From Coptis chinensis (Eukaryota > Streptophyta > Magnoliopsida > Ranunculales > Ranunculaceae): a DNA stretch of 64,000 nt. The stretch covers positions 13,416,501 to 13,480,500 of the forward strand of contig CM027377.1 in NCBI GenBank assembly GCA_015680905.1, read 5' to 3'. Position numbers and translations under genes: made by a program. Under the pieces are notes generated by a model. The model was given only the letters and a program-made list of their open reading frames with translations. It was not told where the DNA came from and searched no databases. Every line of letters starts with the position of its first letter. The stretch's first letter is position 1. Positions 46,601 to 60,188 of this stretch are shown in pieces.

Positions 46601-49600
46601 AACATTTACTTATTCTACTGATATAGAAGGTTATACAATATTTCAAAGCATGAGTGAATGTCATGAGCAACCATGACATTCCTAGGAGAGTGGGCCAGTT
46701 CGCTACTCTAAAGCTGTTTCTAGAAAAAAAATTCTAATGAATTACTGGAATTCATATGACAGAATTACCAGATAGTGTCAATTCTGACTCACTTTGACAT
46801 CTACATTGCGTCCACATGGAGGGATTATATGGTATTTCTTCCCCCAAGGATAAGTTCTCTCCTTGGGTAATCCATTACAAAAATCTGGATCTTTGATTGT
46901 TGACTTGAATGCCACGGGTTATAGGGTTATAAGATTGACCTACTAGTAGTGCCCTGTAAAATACCTAAATTTACTGGAATTGTCATTCTAATTTCTAACC
47001 CTTTCTCGTCACTACTTCCTCCTGGTTATGAACATGCTAGAAAGTGGTTCTTTTGTAGCGTCAATGTCTCATTGCTACTTAAAATAACGTAAATAAAAGG
47101 TTTGTTTTCAGTTAAATATATTTGTTCGGTTCCTTGGAATAGTTGTATACTTGTATGTCATCAAGGTTGTACTGTTCCTCATATTTATGAAATGCATCTC
47201 AGTTCTCTAGCCTATTAAAACCATTACTAGACTTCCATAAATCATTGACTTTGAGATGTTATGTGGTTTTGTTTGATTTAAAATCATCAAATACATAACA
47301 ACTTTCATATGGTCAGGATCATTCGTACTCTATTATCTAATATGCATAGTTTGTTTCACGAGTTTCAGGGTATTGCTTCCAAATCACCAGCACTTTTAAG
47401 TTTCCATGAAGATCTTGTGAGCCTTGAGGCAGCATCAAAGGTTATCATGCTTCACTTTTCTTTGTTGATCACTTGTATTATAATCAACCTATAGTAGCAC
47501 ACTCACAAGTATGTTATGCGTGTGTAGATACAATTAAAGTCCTTGGCAGAAGAAATGCAAGCCATAATTAAGGGTTTAGAAAAGGTTAAGCAAGAATTGG
47601 CTTCCTCGGAAAATGATGGCCCGGTGTCGGAAGTGTTCCGCAAGGTACTACGAGATGGTTTTATGAATTTTCTTATTATTACAGCTTGCATGTCAATAAT
47701 TTGCCAAGTTTAGTGCCCTGCAATTTTCATTTTGACCATTAAAAGGAATTGCTGAAGTTTTAGTGATGTGAATGTGAGTGCATTGACGTGAAAGTTATTG
47801 GGTAAGAAGTAATCCTAATAATGTTATATAACTCTCTATCCATCTCCCTCTTCTTGTTGCCTCTCTTTATATCACTAAGAAGGATAATTGTAGATTGACA
47901 ACCACAATAAGGATGCATACTCTCCCATACATTGAGTATGTATGCTAGCACAAGCAAGGACTCTGATTTTTCCATTATCATTACTTTATTTCTTCCAATT
48001 TGATGACTATCTCTTAAAATGCAAGTCTTATAATGTCAGTAACTAGCAACTATCTCGTATGTATTATATTCTGTTGCGTATATATCTCTCTGTTGACACA
48101 CTCACATTGTTTTGTAGTGTTTTTTTTTTTTTTTTTTCACATTATAAATTCTCTTTTTTTTTGTTTGTAGAAGTAAACATATACTATAACTACTTGGAGT
48201 TAGTAGACATAACCATCATCATCTAAAAAACCATATGAAACATCATACTGATACAATCATATATGTTTTTAAGCTCTTCAGTTTTTACAGATTCCTTTTG
48301 CGGTTCATGGTTCTCTGAATTCCCATCATTGTCTGACTCCCTCCTTTTATAGATTGCTCCCTGTTGTTTTGGTCTGACTTGCATAACATGGTCTACTTGA
48401 GGAAACAATCCCAATAGGATTCCCCTTAGTTTATCACCTGTAGGTTATTCCTACAGTTCCACAGATGTCCAGACTTTGTAGTGTCAAGACTGGTTCTATC
48501 AGTTATCCATCTAGAGAATATTGTTGGTGTTTATATGGCTAAAGTATCAGCAGTATTTTGGTTGATCAGGCTTAAATTAGCTGGTTACCTTAGAATAGAG
48601 CGATGTACGTATCTTGTATTACCAGTATGTATGATACTGGCTGTTCACTGTTTAATTTAGAAAAGAGTTTTCATTATGATCATGATGATGGTTGTTAACT
48701 ATTTGATTATGTTGTTTAGACTTTGAAAGAATTCATCGGTTTTGCGGAAAGAGAAGTGACTTCCTTAACGTCATTGTATGCTGGAGTGGTATGTCAGTTG
48801 ACACTCAACTTTCTTCTTGATTTTACACCTAGTGCTTTTCTAGTTTTTCTAATGTTTCTCTTTCATGATGTTTGGCTGGTGGACAGGGTAGAAATGCAGA
48901 TGCGCTTGCTTTATATTTTGGTGAAGACCCTGCCCGCTGCCCATTCGAACAAGGTAACTTTTGGTTATTGCAACTCAGAATTTCTTGAATTCCATTACTG
49001 TCTCATAATTAGATACTTTACTTAATAAAATATATGAATTAGTACTTCAACTGGGTTATTCTTGGAGATTCCTGAAAAGTCCTATTCTGGCTACCATGAA
49101 GAGCAGGACATCTTGGTCTAAGTATTCTACAGAGAAATAAGATTTTAAACCATGAAAAAGGGGATTGGTTTGGGCTCTATCTTTAATCGGTGTGAACAAG
49201 ATATTATACAACAGAGTTTGTGAAGTAATGCTTAAAATCTAACATAGAGTAATGTTCTCTGTGTCATGCTTTATATCCTTTTTCTTATTTGATGAATAGT
49301 ACTCCTATTCCAAAAGAATGTGCTTCCAACTCTAGGCACTAGTGATGAAGAAGTAGCTTCTCATAGTCACGGAATTATGTTGTAGTGTCCAATTAGAGAT
49401 TTGATAATTAGGAATCATCTGGCATACAATGTTTTGCTGAAAAACTTGATGTAAGACTAAAACATCTAGAATTTCATAGACATTTTATTCTGAGCAAACT
49501 GTGGGAGGAAAACCCGATTCAGTTTTTATCTATTTATTTTCTTATTTAAATAATTATGCTTGAAACGATTATAGGATTAGGCTGACCCCTATTCACTCAA

Positions 49601-50243
49601 GTCATCAAAGTTTTAGCCCTAAACAATTTATACCATGAGGATGTAGGAAGCATTATAAACACCTGAAGCGAATATATAACCAACAGAAAGAAACCAATAA
49701 GGCCCTAAAGTTCATTCCCGCAAATCTCCGAATTAACTGAAACCTAAGCAAGAACTCAGCTCTTCTTTCTCCTAATACTCCTCCTTGACAACTTTTTAAC
49801 AATATCAGGCCATCAGGGTGATCTATCTTCATATGTGCCTTGAGCTTTCCCTTTGTCATAATCACGAAAAGAATGTCACAAGCTCCACAGACATGTCATT
49901 ACATCTAGCTGTCGTCCGTATGTGATTCTGTTACTACTTATGATTACCTAGTCTAAATGTTTGATTTTCTTAGTCTGTTTCTTAACATGGTTCTTGACTT
50001 CTTGGCTGTTATGATCTGGGTTTCATCAGTTAAAGAGTCCTCCAACATTTTCATGTCTGTGATGACGTAAAATGTGTTCTGAAAATTGCAGTTACTGCAA
50101 CTTTACTAAATTTTGTGAGGTTGTTCCGAAGAGCACACGAGGAGAATTGCAAGCAGGCAGAGTTAGAGAGGAAGAAAGCTCAGAAGGAAGCCGAAATGGA
50201 GAAGGCAAAGGGTGTGAACATAACAAAGAAAAATGTGAAATAA
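37603..50243 (+). CDS. class II formin (PTEN-like + FH1 + FH2), AtFH20/FH14-like
   Basis: Actin nucleator with 17 exons: 37603-37675, 38158-38861, 38956-39177, 39249-41227, 41317-41449, 42629-42700, 43167-43265, 43418-43459, 45260-45340, 45433-45483, 45573-45654, 46071-46165, 47369-47440, 47528-47644, 48720-48788, 48887-48953, 50092-50243. About 1370 aa. Start [20 protein letters not shown] is typical of the class. Exons 2-3 hold the PTEN-like membrane-binding head (VFDCCFSTD, inactive phosphatase loop HCERGGWP, then a C2-like region). Exon 4 is the acidic linker plus polyproline FH1. Exons 4-17 give FH2 ([69 protein letters not shown]) and a basic tail ending KKNVK. Exon 4 shows three one-base slips (near 39825, 40790, 40842), all in the same direction, so the total phase is restored. 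Confidence 0.9.
40606..40865 (+). repeat. 129-bp internal tandem repeat in the formin FH1 exon
   Basis: A unit starting ATTTCTATTGGATCGATTCC occurs at 40606 and again at about 40735, encoding [18 protein letters not shown] followed by a polyproline block and a GRT(L)LPPPP motif. Comparing the two units shows that the second lacks one base after CCTTCTATG and another in GGCAGAAC-CTGCTTCC relative to the first. Those are two of the three frame slips. Confidence 0.85.
43917..45080 (-). mobile_element. 5'-truncated LINE (L1 clade) in formin intron 8, antisense
   Basis: On the minus strand a reverse-transcriptase zinc-binding domain ([33 protein letters not shown]; 44999-44739) is followed by an RNase H-like domain ([46 protein letters not shown]; 44696-43965). 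This order is typical of the C-terminal end of plant L1-like ORF2. A T run at 43917-43928 on the plus strand is the poly(A) tail. The endonuclease and reverse transcriptase core are absent, and the two domains are in different frames, so it is a dead partial copy. The 5' limit (about 45000-45080) is approximate; no target duplication was settled. Located inside an intron, it leaves the flanking splice sites intact. Confidence 0.8.
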
Positions 50244-53200
50244 TTAACAGTACTCTCTTCCCACTTCATGTGGCTCGTAAATGGAGGGGTTTTCCCAAAA
50301 CAAGTGTTCGCGGAGGAAGTGATCGAGGCTAGTACTCTCTTCCGCTCTACAGGGGAAGCCACGTTCGCACTGCACAACAGTTTAGACCGGGGCTCTCGAC
50401 AACAAAAGATATTGCTCAAAGTTTAGACTGGAGCCCTTTATTTTCCGAGGAAATCTAGCAATGGTAAACTTTCTAAATACTACTAGATAATGACGAAGTA
50501 GCCATTTCTATTGGTTGATGCAGGTGTGATTTTTTTGAGCCAGAACACTGACAAGTATCCCCAGGAGGGATCCCACCTAAAACCCATATTTAGGAGTTCG
50601 TGTATGATCTATTGCATCCCAGGAAAAAAAAATCTCATATGGTCTGAGGATCACTCTTTAGGTTGGAGGTTTATGGTCATACTTTCTTTAATAAAATGTT
50701 CATCCTAATAAATTGATGCGTCTGCCTTACGTTCTACACGTGGAAAGGTTTTGCGCGAGTCCATGATAAAGTGGTTTCTGTCCCCATGATTTCAGTTTAA
50801 TTGAAATTGTCAAACCTACAGATTAAGGTCAAATTATTGTTTTAACATGGCATTTTACCGTTCTTATTGTAGGTTATTTTTTTGAGAACCAGTGCAGATG
50901 CCCATCGGACTGTACAGCACACGCTAGGATTGTATTTAGAAACAGTGTACAAAGTTCTAACCCTCTTCTCACATTCCATTCTTTTCATGTGACGTAAAGG
51001 TGATTTTTTCCTTAAATTTTTTTTATTGAGATTTTGACAGGAAACATCGAGAAGCTGTTGTATAATATATTTGAGAGGCAAGTCATCTTATAAGTGTACT
51101 ACTAGAGAAAATGGGGAAGCAAGTCCTCTTATAAGTGTACTATAGTATCACGAAAGTTATGGTGATCATAATACTGTTTTTCTTTAACCTCCTTTGTAGT
51201 TAAAATGTTCACAGTTGTAATAAGCATAGAATCTGGGTAGATTTATACTCTGCCCGATATATGACTTTCCCAAAATTTCCCATAGTACACATCTAAAAAA
51301 ATAGACATTTGTAAGCAGATAATGTTTCCACTTTTTGGGTCCTTTTCTTTGTTATCTCTTGTTAGTCTATAGAACTAAGGTTTTGGAGTTGTGGTTCATC
51401 AAACATCCTGTACTAATAATTGTGCTTTGTCATGAATTACTATCACTATTGGTATGTAACACTTTTCAAATCTAATAATATCATCCTTTCCTTCCACCAT
51501 TAGAGCATGGATGAATTTTACTTCATGCTAGTATGCTTGCCGTTATGACTATTTTGTTTAGCTCAACCCTTTGCTAAACAAAGGTATGTTCAAGGGTCAG
51601 GTCATGTTTCTTAATTCTGGGAAGATTTGAAAGGCTTTGCAACTTCATCAGGTATTTTATTTGTATATTTTATTTACGTATGTCATGAATCAATATTTTC
51701 AGGTGCAGGTTAAACTATTGGGGAGTTTCAACTTGTATACATTTACGACTTTTTGTGTACGAGTTAATTCCTTTTCCTTGTACTGAGTGGTTGATTTTGC
51801 ATGTTCCCCCTGGCTTGCATGCCGAATGAACATGAGTAAACCTATCTGGTCATAAACCGAGAACCGAAAATTCCCTGTTTATCAGGAATTTCCATTGTTA
51901 TCCATGTTTCGGATCCTAGTTGCAGATATTTTCTGATGTGGTGTGCACAATGTCTGTTCAATTCAACTATATTTTCAGAGCTTTCAAGAGCCTTCATTTA
52001 GTGCCTGAAAATTTATCTTGTGGTCAGAAAAATAGTTGTTATTGTCAGTAGTGTGTTCTCATTTGAAAGGCTTCATGCGATTCTTGTAATATTTGAAATT
52101 ATATGAAAACTCGTATTATTAGCTCTCGAATAGATAGATAACAAATCCATGGAGTATTTTAACTGATGCTTAAGTACTCTGTTGGGTCAGTATACTCTTG
52201 ATGAATGCAACCTCTAGTTTAGAAGACGATCAGAATTAAGTACTTGAAATTTGTTCAGACAAAATTAGATAGGAGTACAAAATTAGACAAAATTTCTTCT
52301 GAAAGAAAGTAAAATGGACTTGAAACTAGAAAACTTTGCGGCATCAAATTGCGACTTCTTTTCAGGTGTTGTGTTGAGCTGTCCGTTAAGGAAGCAGTAG
52401 GCTTTTGTTGTGTAATTAATTAATATAGTTGGGGCATGGGGGTTGAAGGACCCTTCAAAGTTCTAAAAAGGGTCTCTTCCCAAAATATGTTAAGGTGAAC
52501 CGTCTACCATATATACCCGCCTACAACGTCTCAATTTCTTAGCAATGCAGCAAAGAAAATTGAGAGGAAATTTTAATCTTTAGCGCAGTTCGGAATTGGA
52601 TGACTAAACATTTGACAATTAAGGTGCAGTGGTATTTTTCGTAGTAATAAATGGTATCACGTGTCTGTTGAAGGTCACATAATCACATGTGAGTGAGGCC
52701 ATGGAAGATGCCAACTTGACAAGTTTCTAGTGTTTGTCACCATAGAAGGAAATAGTTGATAAGGCCCGTGTATACTTCAGGCCCACCTTTAGCTTTTGTA
52801 CAACGCAAGATTCAGAGATTACATATAAAATCTGTTCATCCGTTGTAGTTCACAGTTTGGAGATAAGATAATGGAAAAGTGTATTATAACTTTATAATTC
52901 AATAAAACGATTGTGCTCAAAAAAGATCTGTAGTTCTTTAACTTCTTTGTACGTTGAGCCACCTTACAGAAAATGCCATCACAAAGTTTTTGGTCGAATA
53001 GCCTAATACGTGATTTAAATGGATATAATATTCTTGTTTCAAAGCCAGTTCGTCAAAGTAAGTAGAACAAACTCACCAACTAGGTACTTAAAAGCATGCA
53101 ATTGCTAATTTGCTTAGTAACTAAAGTGACTAAGACGTGAGATATAATGGGGTCATATACTCATGTCACTCAGCTTTTTGTAAAGATATTTGATGGGTTA

Positions 53201-54026
53201 TACACTTATACTAAAGCCTCATTGTTAGACACTTTTTAGATTCTTCCATGGGTCTAAAGATTTCCTTGGGATGATTTTACATGGACCAGTCATACTAGGT
53301 GAACCTATTGGTGATGTTCAATTGCCACACAAGAAGCCATGAGATACGCATGATGCCGAATTGCCAATATACCATAGAAATGCATGCTGGGCACGTCTAA
53401 GGCTTGTAGCATGGAGGATTACGTACTTGGGACTTTCGGAGGACAGAATGACAGATTGGTAGCCACATTCCAGAGAAGTCAAAACATAGATAGATTAGCA
53501 GCGAAAGAGTGTCAGAAGGAAGAGTACCAAAGAGACAGACAATTAGTTTGTAAAATACGACTATACAAAGTACCCAACCCACTTGCTTTTCTTGCTTGAC
53601 CTTCATCAACTCCAACAACTGACAATAAAACGCCAACACCAAACAAACCCCACTTCTCTTACAAGTCTCACAACGCTCCATGGTACCCCCGTTGTCTGAT
53701 CTCACTCACATTAGCTAAATACCTCATCTTCTTCTGAGCTGTCACTCTCCTTCTCAGATCTCTCAGTACTGTTCATGGCCCATGGTCCATGGACGCTCTA
53801 TAAATGACCAAGCTTCAGTAAATGGCCCAATAATTTCTTTCTTTTGGATGTTTCTATCTTCATGTATGTTAATAACAAGTGTACTATCTCAAAGGAAAAG
53901 ATTGTATTATAATAAGACAGTATACATGAAAAATATGACTTTGGATTACAAATGTTAAGGAAATATTTAGAAATGTGTTTTATAACGTCTATGATGTTGG
54001 TACTATTTGTCTTTAGGCTCTAGCTA
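50244..54026. other. gene-free interval downstream of the formin
   Basis: This contains the formin 3' flank and long AT-rich sequence. A pair of short direct repeats around CTTATAAGTGTACTA lies at about 51086-51131. The 102-codon minus-strand frame at 53397-53705 (MRSDNGGTMERCETCKRSGV...) shows no family motif. No RNA genes were recognised. Confidence 0.5.
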
Positions 54027-54225
54027 CCGGGATGATATCCTCATAGGAATAAGAGTCCACGGACCGTTGGATGTTGGATGTATGATCTAATGGTCTAAAA
54101 ATCAATAACAAAAAAATGAGAACAAAAAATAAAAAAATATTGTATTTCTAGACCGTTAGATCACACATTCAATGGTCACGGACCTCATCCCTACGAAGAC
54201 ATTCTCATAGTAGACAACCATCCCA
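54027..54225. mobile_element. about 199-bp foldback MITE
   Basis: The sequence is nearly a full-length imperfect inverted repeat. CGGACCGTTGGATG and GATCTAATGGTCTA in the left arm pair with TAGACCGTTAGATC and CAATGGTCACGGACC in the right arm around an A-rich loop near 54105-54140. The outer ends CCGGGATGATATCC and, reverse complemented, CTGGGATGGTTGTC also match. Such ACCGTT(A/G)GAT foldbacks are common in plant genomes. The target duplication was not determined. Confidence 0.75.
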
Positions 54226-55125
54226 GTATATAGTCTTGTCTTTAAATGTGATTCACAAGCTTGAGCCTATGAGGTTTCTCAAATTATACACTCTGGAATC
54301 TGGATTGGGAGTAAGTACAGATTACAGATTTTAGGAAAAAAAAAAATAAAATACACTGCAGATTCCAATATTCCATAGACAAAGCACTTGGCGACTAGAT
54401 ATATAATTTTCCTTTCTAGGTGTTGGCCTAAGCTTAAACCACCACCCCTATAGGGAAACTGGGAAAAAGCATTGCCAGAAAAATTATTTCTTGGACTAGT
54501 GTGCTTCCAAAGGTGTATTTGTTATCAAAAAGCATGGCATGAAACTATGATTGGCTGTATATATTTGGGAGCATAGAGATTGAGATGCCATTAGTGTAGT
54601 GGGGACGTATTTTATATTTAGATAAAAAAAAAAAAATTGGACTATACTATAACCTCTTCTTGGGAAGCTTTCCCAGTAAAATAATATGAAACCTAAATCT
54701 TACTTTTTGACCAAACCAAATAGAAAACTGAGTTTGCACATTGAACAAGAGAAAGGGAAAGTTGTTGTGGTAATTATTTGCATGAAAAGGAAAAACTAGT
54801 TACTCTCTCCTTGTTTGGCTTAAGAAAAAAAAACATAGAGACAGATCTTATAGAGATTCACAAGAAACAAACAGCATAAACACCCAACATTTCTCTCTCT
54901 CTCCTCTTCCATCACTTAGTAAAGCTGGTGTTGGACTGAGAAACTTTCTGCTCTGCTTTTAAGCTTTGTTGTGAACTGTGAACTTTTTATGGGGTGATCC
55001 CCATTTCTTGCTAAGAGAGTAGAGAGTGTTAAAAGGAAAAAAAAGAAGTGTTTTTTGTTGAAATTTTTACTTTTGGGCTTATACTCATTTGTGCATTTTT
55101 GGATTGTAACACTTGAATTAGCAAA
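54226..55125 (+). promoter_or_regulatory. upstream and 5' leader region of the S-acyltransferase gene
   Basis: There is no coding sequence. A pyrimidine-rich tract (TTTCTCTCTCTCTCCTC, near 54891-54907) lies about 220 bp before the ATG, as is common in plant 5' leaders and core promoters (Y-patch). No clear TATA box position could be assigned. Confidence 0.35.
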
Positions 55126-58100
55126 ATGAGGAAACATGGATGGCAACTTCCTTACCATCCTCTTCAGGTAATAATCATAATATTTTCTTTTTCAAGTTTT
55201 AAAATTTTATTTATTTATTTATTTTTCTGAACTTTTCATTTTTTTTTGCTGCTGTATAGGTGGTTGCTGTGGCTGTGTTTCTAGCATTGGGTTTTGCTTT
55301 TTATGTGTTTTTTGTACCCTTTGTTGGAAGGAAGGTTGTCCAGTACATTGTGATGGGAATCTATACACCCCTTGTAAGCTCATATAACTCTATACTGTTT
55401 CTTTTTTTTTTGATTTATGAACTGAGATCTGCTTGATGTGCTGTTTGTTTGATTGGGTTGTGTGATTTTCTATGCTGGGTTCAGTCCCCTAAATTTTGTC
55501 CCTTACATTTTTCGTGATTTATTTATTGTTTTTTGTTTTGAAGTTTGTCACTCTTAGCTCAGAAGGAAAAATGGTGGCTTGTTGTAAACTATTTTTTTCC
55601 GATAATGTGGCTTGTTGTAAACTAAGTTATCTGGATCTTGCTATATAGGCTTTGTACTTTTTAAGTACAATTTTGAATTGCATTACCTGATAAAACTCCG
55701 AAGGGGGGAATAGAGATAGGTTACTTTATAACTTGTTGTAATCGTAGCAACCCTTGGTTCTGGACCTCTGGATTTTGGAGATAACGATTTGATTGTGTAT
55801 TCCAACACATATGGCTCTGAGTGAGCTTAACTACCAAAGGATTGAGAAGAGAGGAGAGGTGCTTGGAGAGGAGAACTGAAATGTAGCATGCAGTAAAAAG
55901 ACTAGAGGAAGCGAATTTGAGGCGTTCATGTGCACGGAGTCAATCTTTTGGACCAATATTTAATGTGTAGTGAATATGAACTAGAGAAGTTGGGGATGGA
56001 GGAGGAATATCATTGAAATATCAGATTAAGAAAAATACTTGGGGGAGGAAACTTCCTTGAGGGTTTTCTGTGGTATGAACTATGAACCCAAGGTGTTGAA
56101 CAACACTTAATGGATTCTATTAATATTACCTTTCGTGTTTCCTTGCACTGAGTAGTGTGAAGAGGATCCTCATCTTAATGGCGTACTTTGCCCTATAGGC
56201 GGTCCAATTGAGAGATAATGACGTTCCTTTAAATGGATCTTATGGTAGTAAATCTTGATTCTATTCTATTTACTACAGGCTCAGAAGCTCCTGACTATTT
56301 TAAATGACAAATTCTATTGAATGTTTAGGATAACAGGATGAAATACTTGCTGTGCTGTATATGATTGCAGTGTTGGTAATTAATTGCATCATTTTGATTA
56401 ACGTATGGTCAAGTTCCTCCAACATTGGGAGGGCACTTCCATTTCACAGCAATGCAGTAATGTATGAAATACATGATGTGCAATCTTGGAAAGCAAATTT
56501 CTTAGAAACCAACAACAATAGCAGGAAACCAGGGAGCACATTTTCTTTCCAACGCAGCCATCATTTCTCACTAACTAAATTAAGAATTATACTACTGATG
56601 TATGTTTTCTATTGACTAAAATTTCAGATATTTGAATTATAATATCTAATCTTGGAATGCATAATTAGTTTTGGAATATTATGGCAGGTTTTGTTTGTAA
56701 CGTGCTATGTATATCTGTGCAATAACCTATATGCAGTATGCCTATTTGTGTGATATTTGTTGCGAAAAAACAAAGTAGGTTTGTCTTCTTAAAAGTATTT
56801 TGAACTTATTGAGTCTTTGTTAGACATACATACAATCCACTTGACATGTATGTCTGGTTAGATATACGTACATTCACTTGACATGTACTTCTTTTGTCAG
56901 ATTACATGCGTCTTCTGCCTATACATTTGGTGTGCAGCAGCTGATCCTGCAGATTCCGGAGTCTTCAAGTCAAAGAAATATATAAACATTGATGAATATA
57001 GAAAACATGCTCTCCTCAAAGAATCTAAGCTACAAGAGGAATCAACCTCGTCGATACACACAGCCAGCAAAAAGAGTTTGGATGAGGGTGTGGTTGGCAT
57101 GGAGTCCATTGGGGAGGACTCCACAGAAATTGGAAAGAAGAGTGTAACCTCTCACCCTCACCATCCATCATGTTGCATGGTATTGTTGGGATGGTGTCCT
57201 TGTGCAATTTTCTTGAATTGCTCAGGTCGGAATGAAAAATCACCTGATCAACAGATGAGTGAAGATGGCATGTTCTTTTGCAGTTTGTGCAAGGTGGAGG
57301 TACGCATTAAACCATTAGCAATCTTTTTTTTTCCCCTTAAAAAATTGATATTCATTGCATTCAAAATTTGAGTTTTAACAGTTACAGGATGCAAATAATG
57401 ATCTTTGAAATAGCTTCCAAAATCTATATTAGTTAATCCAATTGCAAATACTTTTCATCCAAGAGATAAAGGTTTGATCATCCATTCCCCCCCTCCCGCC
57501 CTCCGCATGTTGTCTTATTTGTTGGTAGATTGATGCCTTATCCTAGAGTCCTCTGTAAATGTGGTATTATTTTTGTCCCTGTTCAAATTGTAGGCCAGTA
57601 TGTTAGCTTCTTTGAGACGGATAAATCCTTATGTGACACTCTTGTTCAGGTTTTCAAGTACAGCAAGCACTGCAGAGTTTGCGACAAGCGTGGACCAGTT
57701 TGATCATCACTGCAGGGTATAAAGAACATTAGTTATCAAGCTGCCTTCGGCTTCTAGTCACTTACTCACATATCTTATTTTTTCTTCCTCTTGTTTCTGT
57801 AGTGGCTCAACAATTGCATAGGCAAAAAGAACTATCGGCAGTTTTTCACCCTCATGGTCTCTTCGCTTCTTTTGGTAAGCATGAGCCTCCTTTTTGTTAG
57901 GCTCAATTTCCAGAGTCTTCAAACAGTCTCCATATGAGCTCCCTTCCTAGTCATGCCCAACCAATCCTTACTCATATGAATTGAATGAACACATCACCTT
58001 ATAAAGTTTCACTCCATCACATCCTTGTTGATCCAATTTCAGCTATGCCTTCAATTCATAGCATATGCTTGCACAGTATCCTTCCCTTTTTTGATCCCAT

Positions 58101-60188
58101 GTAACCATCTCCAAGTTACAATTGACGTAAATATACAAGATGCCACATCCCAACGATCACCCCATTCAAAGAGTAAGCAATTTCTTTTCAAGTCTTTCTT
58201 CATTTTGCTTGAATATTGACAGGTGTATTCGTGGTTTGTGCACATTGGGCTTGAGATTGCAGCTTATAGTACAATGGTCTATTGGGATCCTAGTGATGAT
58301 CTGCTGTTTTTTGGAGCGAAAGCAATTCTCAGTGGATATTAGAACCAAATTGGGGAGCAGTTTTTCTTTCCTTCCCTTTGTTGTGGTGGTGGTGAGATTT
58401 TGATCCTTCCTCCTTTCTTCTTCCACTATATATATATATGATTTAGATTTATATGATATAAGCTTGGCTAATTATTTGGATTTTTCTTTTCTTTTCTTTT
58501 TGTTTTAAAAAAAATCAATGTTTTCTTATACTCATCCACTGTTTGGAGTTTGTGAAAATTAAATTTCTAGAGTTTTCTTCTTATTAATGGTATCTAATCC
58601 CTAACTAACAGGATTTTGGTTTGCTTTTAAATAGGCTTCTTGCACAATTCTGGCCATGATTGCTACCCTGCCACTTGCTCAGTTATTCTTCTTTCATGTT
58701 CTTCTGATTAAAAAGGCAAGTTTAATAGTCATCATTTTCTCCATGATTTGTTTATTTAGGCTTTTATAGCAGGTTACATGTCCTTGTGCATAAAGAGAAA
58801 ACAAATGTGTAGTCTCTCTTCCTACTGTTTACTTTGTGTTATTGAAACAATTCCCACATTCAGTCACCCTTTTTTCCCCTCATCTTTCCCTCTTCCTTCT
58901 GGATGTCTCAAATAGAGTGAAAATATGTAAACCATGTCTCACCATGTCTCACAGGGAATCAGCACGTATGATTACATTGTAGCTTTGAGAGAGCAGGAAC
59001 AGCAATTAGTTGGAGGTCAGCAGAGTCCTCAGATGTCTCCTGCCAGCTCCCTTACAGGGCTAAGTAGTGCAAGCTCTTTCAGCACTTTCCATCGTGGTGC
59101 ATGGTGTACCCCTCCACGACTTTTTCTTGAAGATCAGGTAGATCCTTGCTGAATTTCGAAACTTGAATTTTCTTACTTTCCACTCCTGCTTGGAGATTTA
59201 TATTCTGTCTGTTATCGGTATCCAGTGAGAAAATATCTCACTTGGTAAAAGGGCTCATAAAAACCTTGCCTGTTTAGTGTAAAAGAACTCAAGCATTCTG
59301 GATACTTCTCTAATTTGCCACTTGCCCACAATGATTTGGCCAACCAAAATCATCTCCCTTGGTGGCGTTTTTTCAAAATACAGATATTTTGAAGAAAACA
59401 TGTTTAGTGCTCTGTTCAAATCAACTCATTCCGTTCTCTGATTTTTAATCCAGTTCGATGTGGTTCCTCCCGAGACTGGTATTTCTTTAAGTTCTTCAGG
59501 GAAAAGGATGGTGGGTGAGGAATCTATGAAGAAAAAGAATCCTGGGACTGTGAAGATCAGTCCATGGGCACTGGCACGCTTGAATGCAGAGGAAGTCTCA
59601 AAAGTTGCTGCGGAGGCACGGAAGAAGTCAAAAGTTCTTCAGCCTGTGGTGAGGCGTGAAGAACTTGTTGAAACAGACAGCAGCTTTGGTAGCAGTGGAC
59701 GTATGACCACAAGGCCTGAGAACCGCAAGCGCCCTAATAAACGGGTGCGGCTTCCTTCTGACCTTCCCCTTGAGCCCCTTGGGAAGATGTCAGCTAATAC
59801 CATCGACCACAATACTCTAGTTGCAGAGACATCAACTAGCTTGGCTCCTCTGCAGCTCGAAGCACGGAGTGCTTTTCGCACAAGCAGGGCAATGTCAGGG
59901 TCTACCAGTATTGTTGCTTCTTCTCCTGAAAGCAGTTTAGAGTCTCCTGATCTCCATCCGTTCCGTGTTTCCTCATCAGGAGCAGAAGAAGCAAGAGGCC
60001 TTACAACTCTTTCTGGTTCTAGTATTCAGAGGGGAGTTCCTCTATCAAGGTCCACCAGTGATGGCTACGAAGCATCGGGAGGTGAAGATAGTGATCAAAT
60101 TTCCTCCAGAATCATGCACAGGCCAACAAACTGGAGTAACCTTCTGTTCAGCTCTGGACATGATGATAGGGGATTCAGGTCGACATAA
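55126..60188 (+). CDS. DHHC protein S-acyltransferase (PAT22-like), with a 2-base gap in the catalytic domain
   Basis: Nine exons: 55126-55167, 55260-55373, 56901-57299, 57650-57716, 57803-57874, 58263-58391, 58635-58715, 58955-59137, 59454-60188; about 607 aa. A membrane enzyme that palmitoylates proteins on cysteine. Start MRKHGWQLPYHPLQ leads into TM1 (VVAVAVFLALGFAFYVFFVP) and TM2 (ITCVFCLYIWCAAADPAD). The cysteine-rich domain runs from FFCSLCKVEVFKYSKHCRVC through DHHCR to WLNNCIGKKNYRQFF. TM3 (LIVQWSIGILVMICCFLE) and TM4 (ILAMIATLPLAQLFFFHVLL) follow, then a long serine-rich tail with GISTYDYIVALREQEQQ. In exon 4 the expected CDKC-VDQFDHHC reads GACAAG-CGTGGACCAG: two bases are missing at the conserved cysteine, shifting the frame. 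Intron 7 uses a GC donor (AAAAAG|GCAAGT). Confidence 0.88.

Noticed and set aside
53397-53705. 102-codon minus-strand frame with several cysteines
   Set aside because: No zinc-binding spacing, no family resemblance, no nearby splice-consistent exons.
56352-56615. 87-codon frame in intron 2 of the S-acyltransferase
   Set aside because: Its hydrophobic start is due to AT-rich composition. Joining exon 2 directly to exon 3 gives the expected family sequence.
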